The notes beneath the pieces are model-generated. The model worked only from the letters and a program-made list of their open reading frames with translations. It was not told where the DNA came from and searched no databases. A program made the translations under genes and the position numbers. Below are positions 1 through 10,852 of a DNA stretch of 64,000 bases, in pieces. Source of the DNA: Oidiodendron maius Zn (taxonomy: Eukaryota > Ascomycota > Leotiomycetes > Myxotrichaceae); contig KN832909.1 of the NCBI GenBank assembly GCA_000827325.1, positions 25,242 to 89,241 of the forward strand. Reading direction: 5' to 3'. Numbering within the stretch: the first letter of the stretch is position 1; the number at the start of each line of letters is the position of its first letter.

Positions 1-2547
1 ATGGTGATGTAATATCAAACGTCGAGGAACTTGTGGCTGCCAACGCTGGGTCTAGCTGGAGGCTCTGAGGATGGCCTTGTAAACTTGTGGTACATATATC
101 GGGGGATGGAAAGCGAGATGAAGATTCCAATACACAGTCGACAGGTCCATATGAGTAGTGGTCATAATTTTGGAGGACTTTGAGCTGCGAGGGGGTGGGA
201 AAGAGCCTACTGAACAGGCGCCACGGGCGGCTAGCAGATGTGCCAAGAGACCGGAGAATACCTAGACCACGAAAGAATCCGCTACAAGCTTTGTCAAGAG
301 CATGAGGTGGCAGTCGGTCCCTGGTAGATGAAGATAGGGATTCTTGTTCAGTGTCTCGTGTGATTAGGACGTAAAGGAGGCCGAGAGCAGATACAAGAAA
401 GTGGTTGAAAAGAGCCTGTTGCCGACGATAAATATTGCTCCGAGCATGTAAATCCGCGATAGTTTGAATAGTGTCTCTCGCGATCTCCATAGCAGTGGTA
501 CAATTCCCGAGCTGAGTAGTGGAGCTGGTATTTAAGTATATAAAATGTCGGATCATGAAGATTCGCATCTGATTGGAGCGAAGGTGAAGCACAGTGCGCA
601 GAAATGTGATACGTATATCAGTAAAATCAGCGCGGCTGAATTGCAATTCCTCTGGAATACTTCTTTGCCACTGGTCCAGTTGATATTGGCGGAATTCAAG
701 GGATTCGTGCGGGGTATGGAATTCACGGGACGTACGAGAACCGCCCAACGTGTCACTCACGCTGCTTATGAGTGACTCCCAGGCCTGTTCTCCAATGCGA
801 GAATAGCGGATCATTAATCTTAAGAACGGTGCATTATCCTACGCATCGAGGAACAGTCAGTCTGCTGGGTCTTTGGCCGGAGGATTATTTAAAGCTCATG
901 GAGTGATGAGGATTGTAAGTGCACTGACTGACCGGTTCCGGGAGATCTGGATCAATGTCTGCGTTCTGAAGACTTCTAGGTAGCCCAACAGCAAAGCTCC
1001 AGTGTCCGTCCAAAACGTAAATTGTCCAAAAGGCTTCGACAGCCCTCACCAGATTCTGGCCGTCGATAATCGGGCGTGAAAAGGTGCCGCGCCGATGTAG
1101 TCCTAGCTCAAGAGCTTGGCGGACCATAATGCTGCTTAAACGACAAGCCATCTGGAGTTTATTGGCGTAGAAATAATAAAATCCCTTTCCCAGGTGACCA
1201 TTAGCTCCCGCCACGTCAGCATGAGACTGATGATACACACCACAAGTATCATGAGCACCAAGTCTTTCAGATTCGTGATTCCTCCCCACGCCTTACCTTG
1301 CACAGTATCTTGCAAGCTCTTGAATAATTCGCGTCCCAATGCTCTACGAGTGGTGCCTTCAGATACTAAAATAATTGCAAGTACCATCTTCAAGATATGA
1401 ATACTGTTGATATCCATGCTGATCGCCGGAGAATTGGTCGATCCACGGCCTGCGCTGGACGGATTTTCCAGTAGCAGATAGAGTTCCTTCGCTTGCTGTA
1501 TAAGAAGTTCAGTCTCTATGAATGGGAATCGTGCACCTATTAAATCATCGTACTGGCCGATCAGACAAATTACTTCCTCTGAGTCCAGTTCCTGAAGAGG
1601 GTTAAGCGACAGCTTCCTTCCACTGTCTGCCACGAAAGAATATTCGCGACGAACAGCATGGAGGGCTTCCATATCTGCCTCTCGGCCCTCTTCGTCCATC
1701 TCATCTTCCTCGTCGACCACACCGTCCAGCAAGGAGAGGATCTCATATTTCGCTACATCAGGTTCTATGTGAGCGTGGTCTACACTCTTGACACCATGTT
1801 CCAGCCATAGGTGCGCAACACCAATCAAGAAGGTCGAGCTTGCCAGGCCGTGGAAAGGGGGCAGTGGTAGAGGTTCGGGACGAAGCCTTTCAGTTGGAAT
1901 TAGAGACACCCTTATTCCGGCATCTTGGCTAGAGCCCTTGCACTCGACCGCGGGTGCGGGATTCGAGGTTGAGAGATTGGGCTGGTCAATTGTCGTCTGT
2001 GTATCAAACAACCGTGTTCGCTCGATGAGCAAGTCTAACTTCCCAGCTTGCGCGTCTATGATCTCTAGGAGGTTCGGCGGCAGCGGAATACTTCTACACA
2101 CGGAGAACGGCGGAGACATGTCAGAACACTGGCATAGCAGAGAGCTCCAGGAAGATGGGAAAACAGAGCAACGAAGGAAGGAATGCTCGGAGCTGGCGAT
2201 ACCACTCACGATGGATTGGATGAAGAGTGCCTCTCTGGCACATGTGCACCCTTCCCGTTCTCCTCAGCAGACACTCCACTGCCCTTGCTGCTGTCACAGC
2301 CCGAACAATTATAAACGAGCTGACGTCCTTGATAACAACACTCTCTTGGCCGCAGTCTCTCGCAGCGGTTGCACGGTTTTCGACCATTACAGCGGACCTT
2401 CTGGCGTTTGCACGGGTCGCAGGCCTGAGCCACGTAGCGTAGACGTTGGCGAGGTGGGCCACCGCTCTCTGGCTGCCGACGCTTGATGACACTGCTCGAG
2501 TCGACAGGAGGGTTACGGGTAGCCTTCTGGTCTGTTCTCTCAGCCAT
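1..2547 (-). CDS. Zn(II)2Cys6 transcription factor, 3' end beyond window
   Basis: A nuclear, fungal-type transcriptional regulator read on the minus strand. Hand-spliced exons: 2547-2210, 2093-1199, 1151-933 and 838 to the window edge; introns are 116, 47 and 94 nt with GT/AG ends. Start is the Met at 2547, about 40 residues before the zinc cluster (residues 43-70, ACDPCKRQKVRC then CNRC then C). The fungal-specific middle homology domain follows: LTWRELM joins MACRLSSIMVRQALELG across the 47-nt intron, then LPEP joins DNAPFLRLMIRYSRI across the 94-nt intron. Both joins restore the family pattern, which supports the model. About 763 codons are visible and the frame is still open at base 1, so the C terminus is missing. 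No target can be inferred; the nearest neighbour is a broken monooxygenase. Confidence 0.85.
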
Positions 2548-2849
2548 GACAGAAACTGTGAAACTAGAACAAGAGGCACGGGAATATCGCTGATGGTGAC
2601 AATTCCTTTTGTCAGAGGATACGTACCGTATAGCTGTTCATATTCTATGGTTCTGATACAGATGCGGGGGCTGCGGGGTAGAGGCAAGGGCTGGTGACTG
2701 CGGGTTGGAGGGCATCCGGTCTCTCCGACGAGCTAGGGGCTTTAGTGCCAGGTAGAACACGGTGGGTCACGACAGCACCATGACGACTACGGGCGTTCAG
2801 GGATATAGAAAGACGTGGAACAGAAATTCCTTCCATTCCCCCAACTCCG
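2548..2849. other. Intergenic, likely regulator promoter
   Basis: Upstream sequence of the leftmost regulator and downstream sequence of the broken monooxygenase. Several overlapping open frames occur on both strands but none shows a recognisable domain. It probably holds the promoter of the minus-strand regulator; I see no clear TATA box. Confidence 0.4.
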
Positions 2850-3545
2850 TCAGATCCGCTCTTTCCCTGCCTTGTACTTGCCCCAAGCCTCTACCGCCAC
2901 AGTATCGGCATCGTATCCGAAGAGATACTTCTGAAAGACAAGATCCGCCCACATGTTAAAATACCCTTCGAATAGTTCGCAGTCGGTCGTCAGGAGTCAG
3001 GTGATCTCTTTCCTGTTGTTCTTGGCTATCGTGTATATGCATAATAGCTCTATAACCGGTACTTTCCTGCACCACTCCAGTGGTCCGAGGCTGACGCAGC
3101 TGATCATAGATCCCTAGAGCATCGGTGATCTCAGCCTCATTCTCGGCTTTCTCGAAGAGCGCGTCTATCACTGCGCCATCCTCCACTGCCTGAGCTGCCC
3201 CTTGGGCCCTGGGAGCACAGCATGGCAGGCATCTCCAAGGAGTTCGAATTTGCCGCTCGAGTGTGCCCACGATTCCATCTCGATATGTTCTGCAGCGTCC
3301 ATATGCTCGTCTCTTTGATCATTCGAAGTAGACTCCTAAGTGTCGGGTTCCAGTCCCGGAATCTCCTGTACATCTCATCAACGTTCCCCTTAGCAGAATG
3401 GACGTCATCTGGAAGATCATCGATGACGGCAATCACCATGTTGAAACGAGCCCCGCCATCTATCTAGTATCCAACGGCGTGACAAAGATAACGCTCTCAT
3501 AGCCTGAGGCATCAACAATATCGTAGGATACGCCACGGCTGGTAA
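2850..3545 (-). pseudogene. FAD-dependent monooxygenase (salicylate hydroxylase type), C-terminal remnant
   Basis: Minus-strand remnant of a class A flavin monooxygenase. In order it shows DDLPDDV, MYRRFRDWNPTL, the FAD-binding LGDACHAVLP motif, AQGAAQAVEDGAV and a C terminus ending near WGKYKAGKERI with a stop at 2850-2852. These pieces lie in different frames. The frame shifts between LGDACHAVLP and AQGAAQ, where the usual Tyr-Arg codons are missing bases, and again before the last 40 residues. The N-terminal half with the dinucleotide-binding GxGxxG is absent beyond about 3545. The family hydroxylates aromatic substrates using NAD(P)H; this copy cannot be functional. Confidence 0.75.
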
Positions 3546-4994
3546 AGGAGTTTATGCCGGGGGAGTTGAGGACAGAATGATGCAGATGGCTGTAGAAGGT
3601 AATGGAAGAAGGGTGACTCACGCCTCTCTTAACAAGCGATATGCTGACGACAGAGGGTGGTGGGAGTAACTGGGGTACGAGGGTACAATCGGCATCGGAA
3701 CGAGACCAGGAGATGCGGAAATCTCGGATCGAGAGGTCATTGGCTCAATTGTTCCGCGACTATGCCGCAATGATTACGCTCAGCTATTTGTCATTCCATT
3801 TCCAGAGGTAATCGCCTCCTGTAGCTGTTTTCTTGGCGGATCTCTAACGTGGTAACCTCCAGCCGCACCAAATGATTTAGTGGCTCGGCAGACAGGGGTG
3901 CGAGAGCGACTTTCGGATCCGGCAATCATTGGCTCAGTCGCTTTTCCCATCATGCCACGCGAGCTTGGCATTGAGAATCCAATTAGCGGTTCGCTTATGA
4001 CAACCTACGTCGCATTCATTTGTACTAGTCCAATTTGGCGCCCTGAGCTAATAAGAGGCAGGAAACTGGCACACGGCTAGCGCCAGCGGGGAAGTAAACC
4101 CTTTCACTTCGTTTCAGGGCATTGCCGTCCCGCTTTCTCGTTTTGATTGGTGTACTTTATAGGAGGCTGTTTCATCTTTAATTGCCACCCTTGGAACCCT
4201 TCTTCGTTCAAAGACCAAGGTGAACATCTCCCAATTGAGTTCATGCCATTTACTCTTAATCATAGCCCTGAATGTCGACTTGATATGTCAGTGCAATACC
4301 ATATTCGGCGATACGCTGCTGCTCAGCAGTGCAGTCCCCTTCAACTCTATGGTTCTTCAGAGCAGGCCTCCGGTGACTATCTCTAACTGCAAGTAAGCAG
4401 CGCGTCGTGAACTTAGCCAAATCATGATACAGGAGACACAGGAATTAATATACGCCAAAAACTACAGATGCAACACAAGCGGCAGGAGGCAATCGTCGAA
4501 GAAAAGGAAGACAGTGGGTGCTTAATCGCTTGGTATTCTCACTGCAAAATACAGTTTTACTTGCAGCATATTACTAGCTCTAAAATTTTATAGTTTTACC
4601 ACGCTCTGCTACTGCTGGCTTTGTGGTCAGGCGCTTCTAAACTAGGGCAGAAGATTGAAAATGCTGAGGTGTAAGAGGAATTCATAAAGGAAGATATCTT
4701 GCCGCTCTAGAGAGACCTATGGTCGTGGAAAGACCTTCATCATATCCGGTCACGTTTCGCGCCACTCCAAAACCCGTGCTGCCAAGTACGATGTTGCCTG
4801 TCAACAAATGATATATTGGGAATATGGAAGGCCGGCAATATAACTTTAGGATGGCTTTGTTAATATTATCAGCCAATATCATTGGTAGCCCTATTTTGAA
4901 TTGTATTTTCATTCATTGCCCTCTTTTCAATTTCCGTGCGCCTGAGGCTTCGAGAGGTTTTGTGGAATCTCTGCATAACGACGGGTTACTACTA
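3546..4994. other. Non-coding stretch with a weak direct repeat
   Basis: No convincing gene apart from the doubtful reading frame at 4682-4912. Two similar blocks, near 3705-3770 and 3895-3960, share CATTGGCTCA and surrounding bases in the same orientation, an imperfect direct repeat of unknown origin. Confidence 0.35.
4682..4912 (-). CDS. Unrecognised 76-codon reading frame
   Basis: An open minus-strand frame whose last 40 residues (LGSTGFGVARNVTGYDEG, then a short basic tail) look more protein-like than the rest. I do not recognise the family. It could be the 3' end of a decayed gene or chance. There is no promoter, intron or domain evidence. Confidence 0.2.
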   Translation of the reverse strand: MKIQFKIGLPMILADNINKAILKLYCRPSIFPIYHLLTGNIVLGSTGFGVARNVTGYDEGLSTTIGLSRAARYLPL

Positions 4995-5173
4995 CAGTAG
5001 AACCTCGATATAAGAATACGATCGGGACCTAAAATTGATAAGAATATACCGAGGTACTTAATAGAGTATTCTTATATCGAGAAAATTTTACTACCAAGTA
5101 CCATTTCGAGACCTTAGAATCACGTAAGAATATAGAGGTTTTTTATAGGTATTCTTATATCGAGGTTCTACTG
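4995..5173. mobile_element. Pogo/Tigger-type MITE, 179 bp
   Basis: A short non-coding element with terminal inverted repeats of about 27 bp starting CAGTAGAACCTCGATATA and ending in its complement, flanked on both sides by TA (4993-4994 and 5174-5175). The CAGTAGAACCTCG terminus and TA duplication are those of pogo/Tigger-like Tc1-mariner elements. There is no coding capacity, so it depends on a transposase in trans. A further copy of the terminal motif (TATTCTTATATCGAG) lies inside, near 5069-5083. Confidence 0.8.
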
Positions 5174-5519
5174 TAGCACTATTCCTACGATTGCTGCCGC
5201 TGCCTATTTAAATTGCTTAGTAGGCAAAATTGAATATGTATTGTTTATATCCTTCGTCTGTCTACTAACACGTGCTACATTCGTCCTCTTACTTCTTGGG
5301 CTAGGACACGCAGCAAACTATAGTTCATCGTCCTTCTTGTGTGTATGGACACGTGTTCCGCAGCGTCTTTAGCTGCCTCTACTGACAGGGAATCTATCTT
5401 ATAGCCTCTGGGCGTAAGTATTGGCAAATTTGTCACTTAACAAGCAAATAATAGGGCGCGTGAGCTGATATGAAGAGAAATAGTCTGTGAGTTTTGAAAA
5501 TCCATCCCCAAGTAGCTCA
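5174..5519. other. No gene seen
   Basis: A+T-rich sequence between the MITE and a LINE fragment. No open frame or repeat that I can identify. Confidence 0.4.
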
Positions 5520-5838
5520 AAATGGATTAACCAATAAAGAAACACAGCTAGAGGAGAACTGGCAGGCTTACAAGAAAGCCCGAAATTCTAAGGGAAGTCT
5601 TGTCAGCAAACACCTCCGACGAGCTCATCGAGACCGAGTAACAGACGCAGCATCGTCCCCCAAAAGACTGTAGAAGATTACCAAGTGAGCTGCTCACCAA
5701 CAGGAGATTCCGACAGCAACCGTTACTCCAATCCTCACCAAGCCCGACAAGCCTTTAGAGACTATACCCGAAGGCAAGGCAGAGTTGTTCAAAAACACTT
5801 TCTTTCCGCCACCAGTCGCCGCCGACCTGTTAGATATA
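5520..5838 (+). mobile_element. Tad-like LINE fragment
   Basis: A single plus-strand frame keeps the spacer between the endonuclease and reverse transcriptase of Tad-type non-LTR retrotransposons: ENWQAYKKARNSKG, LRRAHRDRV, KPLETIPEGKAEL and FFPPPVAADLLDI. Two stops, TAG and TGA, sit where Trp codons are expected (TGG changed to TAG or TGA), consistent with RIP. It is truncated at both ends and its right edge abuts the C terminus of the NmrA-like remnant, suggesting insertion or rearrangement there. Confidence 0.65.
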
Positions 5839-6320
5839 AGGGGATATGACTATCCAGTACCCTACCGCTAAAGCCTTGCACCAATCGTCACCATTAATGT
5901 GCAAGAACGCAGCCCTCTTTCCTGTAGCCTCGGTGCAGTAATCCAACACCTCATCATACGTAGGCGTATCCGTGACCACTGCAGCGTATTTTTCGAGCGT
6001 CTTCTCTGGCTGTTCAAGGATGGCTTTTGTGAATACACCGACGTTAATGCTAGTATCACCGGCGGAGGGAATCACGGTCCTGTGCGATACGAGTGCCATC
6101 CAGACATAAGTGCCGAAGGTGGCAGCACTGCTGAAGAGTTTGGCAGCGGGAACATTGGCGAGGTTGTTGGTATAGTAGCCGACATAGAGGAAGGTGGTTT
6201 TGGCAGCAAGGTTGGGGTATTCTTTCCTGATCTTCAGGTCGACGCTGGCTTTGAAGTCGAAGTGTTGGACCACAGTGCGTTTTGCTTGCTGGGACGCGAG
6301 TTAGATATTGTTTATGCGGT
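5830..6320 (-). pseudogene. NmrA-like NAD(P)-binding protein, C-terminal remnant
   Basis: About 147 codons on the minus strand read as the C-terminal half of an NmrA-like atypical short-chain dehydrogenase. VVQHFDFKASVD matches the family HFDxKA block, followed by TTFLYVGYYTNN and PTYDEVLDYC. A probable intron acceptor (CCCAG) lies just upstream near 6300. The N-terminal Rossmann GxxGxxG is not found, because the upstream side quickly reaches MULE-I. The stop at 5830 falls in sequence shared with the adjoining LINE scrap, so the natural C terminus is probably lost too. Members act as redox sensors or reductases; no function is likely here. Confidence 0.6.
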
Positions 6321-6479
6321 AGTAATGAAAGTTAGAAAAACCTGGAATCGAGGCTACGGAACCCGAAACTTCGTGTTTCTATTTATAGGGTAGTGGCGGA
6401 CTCTACATACACCCTCGACGTTGCCAGGAAGCACCTATGGACCTCAAGCACCCGCAGCTTTCAGCAACTTACCTGAACG

Positions 6480-7745
6480 CTTCTAATAGCCCTGAATCCA
6501 ATGATTATAATGACTACCTAGCTACCTACTAACTAAGCAAACCTATATCTCTTACGTCTAGCCCTAATATCCTTCTCAATCCGCATATTAAGACCTCGAA
6601 CACCACGCTCTGCACTAAGCCCTCCGCTTGCATTGAACTCGACCTGCACCTGCATTTCAACCTCGATAGTCTCTTGCGTACCCCAATCTAGCCAAGCCTC
6701 AACCTCTTCATTAGTCCACTTAGGAGGGTGATTGATATAATCTAAGAGGGTTAACGTCTCTAGGTCTAGTCTCTGGATCCCTAGATACTTGCGATCCTCA
6801 TTTAACCACCCCTTTGAGTACTGTACTAGCCCTCGTGCTTTACGATAATGAGCCGGCCAAACGTCCGGATGAGCTGTAAGCCAGGCCACTTTCTCAGCTA
6901 CATATCGTTTGTGAATAAGCTCAAGTCGGCCTGGCCAAATTGGACGAGTATCAGATTCAGGGACAGGTTGAGTGGCTAGCTCAGGGTCAAGCTGCGCAGC
7001 TGATTCAGGGTTAAGTCGACCGACTGGCTCAAGGTTAGGTCGACTGGCTGGTTCAGGGTTAGCTTGAGTAGTTAACTCAAGGATTGACTGGATAGTCGAC
7101 TTAGGGATCAATTGATCACCTGAATCAAGAACTGATTGAAGCGCTGATTTCAGGCTAGACCGGCTAGTTGAGTCGAGGATAGCCTGGACAGTTGCTCTAG
7201 GAATAAATTGACTAGCTGAATCAGAGGTTATTTGAGTGGCTGATTCGGCTCTAAGCTGTTCCTTTGTATAGCGTATATTAACTGGGCATCTAAGACTAGC
7301 CCTAGTGTGGCCAATCTATGGCATAGGCCACACCTGCATTGCTGAGGCTCTGATCTCTCCCATCCTGAGGGAATCCTTCTAGTGCTATAAGCCCGACTAG
7401 AAGCAGATGGCAGGTGATTGACACTACACAAAGGCTCAAGAATCAGCTCAGGCAAGCCAGAATATCGATCCCAGTACCAGTGTGGATGAAAATCACTAGG
7501 TAATAGAGATATTCGCTCCTCTCGAATATAGTCAACTCGATGCGCACAGAGTAGGCCAGTAGTAGCTATAAATACGCCTGTACAGGGCTCTAAGGGCCTC
7601 TTAGCACTAGTATAATTCGAGTGAACTAGCCGTAGTGCGGTTTGTTGTAATATATCCAAGCATGCAGTGTTAAGCTATGTAGAGGGGGCTAGCCGTAAAT
7701 GGATGCACTAGTTATATTCACACCCTAATATCCGGAAAGAGTAAC
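6480..7745 (-). mobile_element. MULE-I, internally deleted Mutator-like element
   Basis: Minus-strand copy of the MULE family seen again at 20664 and 31564. It retains only the C-terminal part of the transposase: about 7659-7228 with the zinc-binding CTGVF block and a changed GLLCAH, then 7111-6533 with the repeated NPEPAS stretch and the conserved tail EKDIRARRKRYRFA. The N-terminal and catalytic parts are missing, yet 7682-7741 matches the subterminal sequence of MULE-II (CTAGTTATATTCACACC). The middle was therefore deleted while both end regions were kept. Frames are interrupted, so it is non-autonomous at best. Confidence 0.75.
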
Positions 7746-7917
7746 AGATCGGCGTGGTGCGCATATAAGCCGCTAAAGTGTGTTCTGTGCATTGATCTAG
7801 CAGAAATCGGAAAAGGTGAACTTATTATAAGTATTTCGTCGTGCCTCGCTCAGCATGACACCAGCTTGTAAATTCTGATTGCCTTCCCATCAATCTCCTC
7901 TTACCCACCCTGATAAT

Positions 7918-8976
7918 GCCTATCCGGTTCTTCCATCGTGGGACTACGTTTGATCCCGACACCGACATCCCATCGCTTAATGGACATGTCGTGCTTATTA
8001 CTGGAGGTATACCTCTCTGCTAACTCACAGCCCCCAGTCCCCAGTCTATGAAGTCGTTAACCTCTACAGTAGGTAATGTCGGCTTGGGCAAAGAGTCCAT
8101 CCTGCGGCTAGTCAAACACAACCCCGCCCGCATATACTTGGCAGCTAGAAATAAAGCTTCTTCAATCAATGCCATCTCGGATATAGAGACAGAAGTCCCA
8201 GGTGCCGCCTCCTTAATCCTGTTCATACACTGCGACCTCGCCAGCTTGGCCTCAGTACATTCTGCAGCCTGTACATTCCTCGTGCTCGAGAAGAAGAGAC
8301 TCGGGGGGGGGGCGGTGAACCGCGCCTGGATCTTCTCATCCTCAATGCGGGAATTATGGTCACGCCTGCAGCGGTGACCATTAATGGCTACGAGTCTCAG
8401 TTTGGCACAAACCACATGGGCCATTTTCTTCTCAGCAAGCTCCTCCTATCAACTTTAATCACGACTACAAAGCTTCCCGGTGCCGATGTGCGAGTTGTGA
8501 CTCTAAGCAGCTTGGCACACACTTTTGCTCCCGGGAAGGGGATCATTTTCGATGAGCTCCGCACACCTATGGCCAACACATTTTCCGTCACGCGCTATGG
8601 CCAAAGTAAACTGGCAAACATATTGTTTGTGAAGGAGATGCAGCGGCGATATGGCGCCCAGGGGATCACCGCTGTGGCGATCCATCCTGGGTCTGTAAAT
8701 ACCGATCTCTACCAGTCCGTCATATCGAACTGGAAGGTGGTTGGAAGCCTTGTGAACATTACAAAGAAAGTCTTCTACTCATCAGTCAAAGATGGTGCTA
8801 AGGGGCAGTTGTGGGCAGCCACAGCTGCTCTGGGAGATGATCCGTACCAGGTGAAGGGTGGCGAGTACTATGAGCCTCTTGGTCTCGCTGGGCGGGGAAG
8901 TGCGCTATCGAGCAATGCTGAGCTCGCATCAAAGCTATGGGAGTGGAGCTCAAATGAGGTTAAGGGATATGAGTGA
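7918..8976 (+). CDS. Short-chain dehydrogenase/reductase, frameshifted at a poly-G tract
   Basis: NAD(P)-dependent oxidoreductase of the classical SDR superfamily, of the retinol-dehydrogenase/WWOX-like type common in fungi. Exon 1 is 7918-8006 and exon 2 starts at 8073 after a 66-nt intron; the join builds the cofactor loop TGGNVGLGK. Further motifs are the NAG of LLILNAGIM, SSLAH with the catalytic Ser, YGQSKLAN (YxxxK) and PGSVNTD. Between the cofactor half and the catalytic half is a run of 10 G (8303-8312) that puts them in different frames; 8 or 11 G would restore one frame. Otherwise the gene looks whole, about 330 residues. Either it is a recent pseudogene or the tract length is wrong in the assembly. 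The end of MULE-I lies about 175 bp upstream of the start. Confidence 0.75.
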
Positions 8977-9239
8977 TGCGTTGCATATGCCAAGATGCGT
9001 GGTAGCATCATATGTCTTGGGAATATCACGGTTCTCCTCGTTTGCGCTGCTCTACCTCTACTCTGCCAATAATTAGAGAGCCCACTCTACCACGTCGGTA
9101 GTCAACAAACTCTTTTGTCTATGCCAGTAGTATCATTCAACTATACTATATGTGCAATAACCGCAAGTGGTATTTTTCGTCTGTGATTATGTATGTCCTG
9201 TATACGCATCATAGAATCGCCATAGATAAGTTAACAGAA

Positions 9240-10349
9240 GAGGACCAGGATATTATTGAAAAGATAAGTCGATAATGGAAACATGGCAGTCTCGAACTGT
9301 TCCACGGAGGCGTTGAGAGCACTGTGATTGGCAAACCTTGCCCCCTTAGACCAGTGGTTGAACCTTCCTTGGATCAAGATAACCTCACCAAGCTCATACC
9401 CATCTCCCATGCGAGATTACCACCTGCTCCACCCCAAGGCGTCATAAAATATGCAGCATCTCCAATAAGAGTGACGCCTGCTCGATGATCCCATTTGTGC
9501 CCCACGGGTAGCATATACAAAGCCCGGGGAGTCGGATCCGTGTCTGAATGACCAATTGTTGCTCTTAATTCTTTACTCTAGCCTGACCAATATTGTGCCA
9601 AGAATAAGTTTGGCAGTTCAGATATCCCGTGAGATCAAAACGTGGGTCAAAGACCCACGTTTCTGGAATGTTGTACGCGAATGTATATATCTAAATACTC
9701 CTGTTGCCATCACGTCGAGTAGCAAGAGAAGTACCGGTGTCCAAGAAGTAATAGCTCACCCGCTTTAGGAGGTCTAGGACGACTGGAGCAGCATTGGCGA
9801 TCTTTTGGATCTCAATCTCTAGATAACATTGGCCTGTATAGTACGGTTTGACCTGTGAAACAAGTGGTCGAACTTTAGATCAGGTTCCATCTGCGCTAAC
9901 TATCTAGTCAAATCCCTTTTCAGATGAGCCGTCCGCAAATGTGAGATCAAGTGGGTTATCTGATCGGGATAGAACGTTCTGAAATTTGCAATTCCAGAGC
10001 ACGGGTCCTGCAGGAATTGAACTAGTAGCAAGCGCCGAGTCTCAATTCTGTCTATTAGGGGAGCATCTGCGCTAGCGTAGAATTTTCCCTCATCGTCAAA
10101 ACTGTGATGGAGGAACTGTTCGGCAATATACATTGACTTCTCGTAGATGTCGAAAAGTCTAAGAGCTCAGAGGACTTTCTCGCCACGATCATAGTGCACG
10201 TTGACTGGACCACCTTGTTTGCGAGAAACAAGCGATAATTCAGCTTTGTAAACAGTGTAAGGGATGCCTCCTCTGTGGAGAACACATGCTAAAGTAAGGC
10301 TACCGATGCCAGAACCAATAATGGCTATCTTTGGAGGGCCGAAAGACAT
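9240..10349 (-). pseudogene. TetX-like FAD monooxygenase, broken
   Basis: A full-length but decayed class A flavin monooxygenase on the minus strand. The N terminus keeps IAIIGSGIGSLTLACVLHRG; the last Gly of GxGxxG is Ser. Then come KQGGPVNVHYDRG, PLIDRIETRRLL (the family's DRxxLRxLL block), a frameshifted middle, and the second FAD motif GVTLIGDAAYFMTPWGGAG near 9480-9420. At least three frame changes and several stops separate these. Intact relatives hydroxylate aromatic or tetracycline-like substrates. It is unrelated in subtype to the remnant at 2850. Confidence 0.75.
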
Positions 10350-10852
10350 ATATGAAGCTTGTATTGCGTCTTAATGAGATGTTGTATTCTTGTTGGGAGT
10401 TCTGACAATTAAACTTTTAAGCAATATCTAGATATATGTTCCGTACCACCCACGAATATACTCCATTCGCGAATCCCAATATCGATCCTTCGGACACTAG
10501 TCGGGCCGATGAACTTGGGCTAAGGATGTATATTGGAGCTTGAGTAGGGCCCTCCTGGGTAACTCTAATGGTGAGATCTTTGCGTCTGTGGCTATTTGGC
10601 CGGTCGATGCATGATGTACGCTCTCGGAATAGTAATTCGGCAGGAGACACCCGATCGTAGAGTGCCGTTGGGCGTTCATAGCTAAGGTAACCTTCAACAT
10701 CCCATCAGCCCACTCAGTTGATCCATTATCCATTTCCAGGCTCTCTCTTAGTTTCGTCTCTACTACCCCGTCAGCCTGCTCAATTAGCCCTAGGTTTGTG
10801 GTGATCTTAGCGCTCCATTGACGATTTGAATCCCAAACCTGCGTAGCAGAAT
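10350..10852. other. No recognisable gene
   Basis: Minus-strand open frames of 77-123 codons overlap here without any motif I recognise. The region ends at the left end of the hAT element, so any gene here may have been split by that insertion. Confidence 0.35.

Noticed and set aside
545-775. Plus-strand open frame of 76 codons with a good start.
   Set aside because: It is antisense to the regulator's last visible exon, whose minus-strand frame matches the fungal domain well.
1788-2486. Plus-strand 232-codon frame.
   Set aside because: It overlaps the zinc cluster and first exons of the minus-strand regulator and has no domain of its own.
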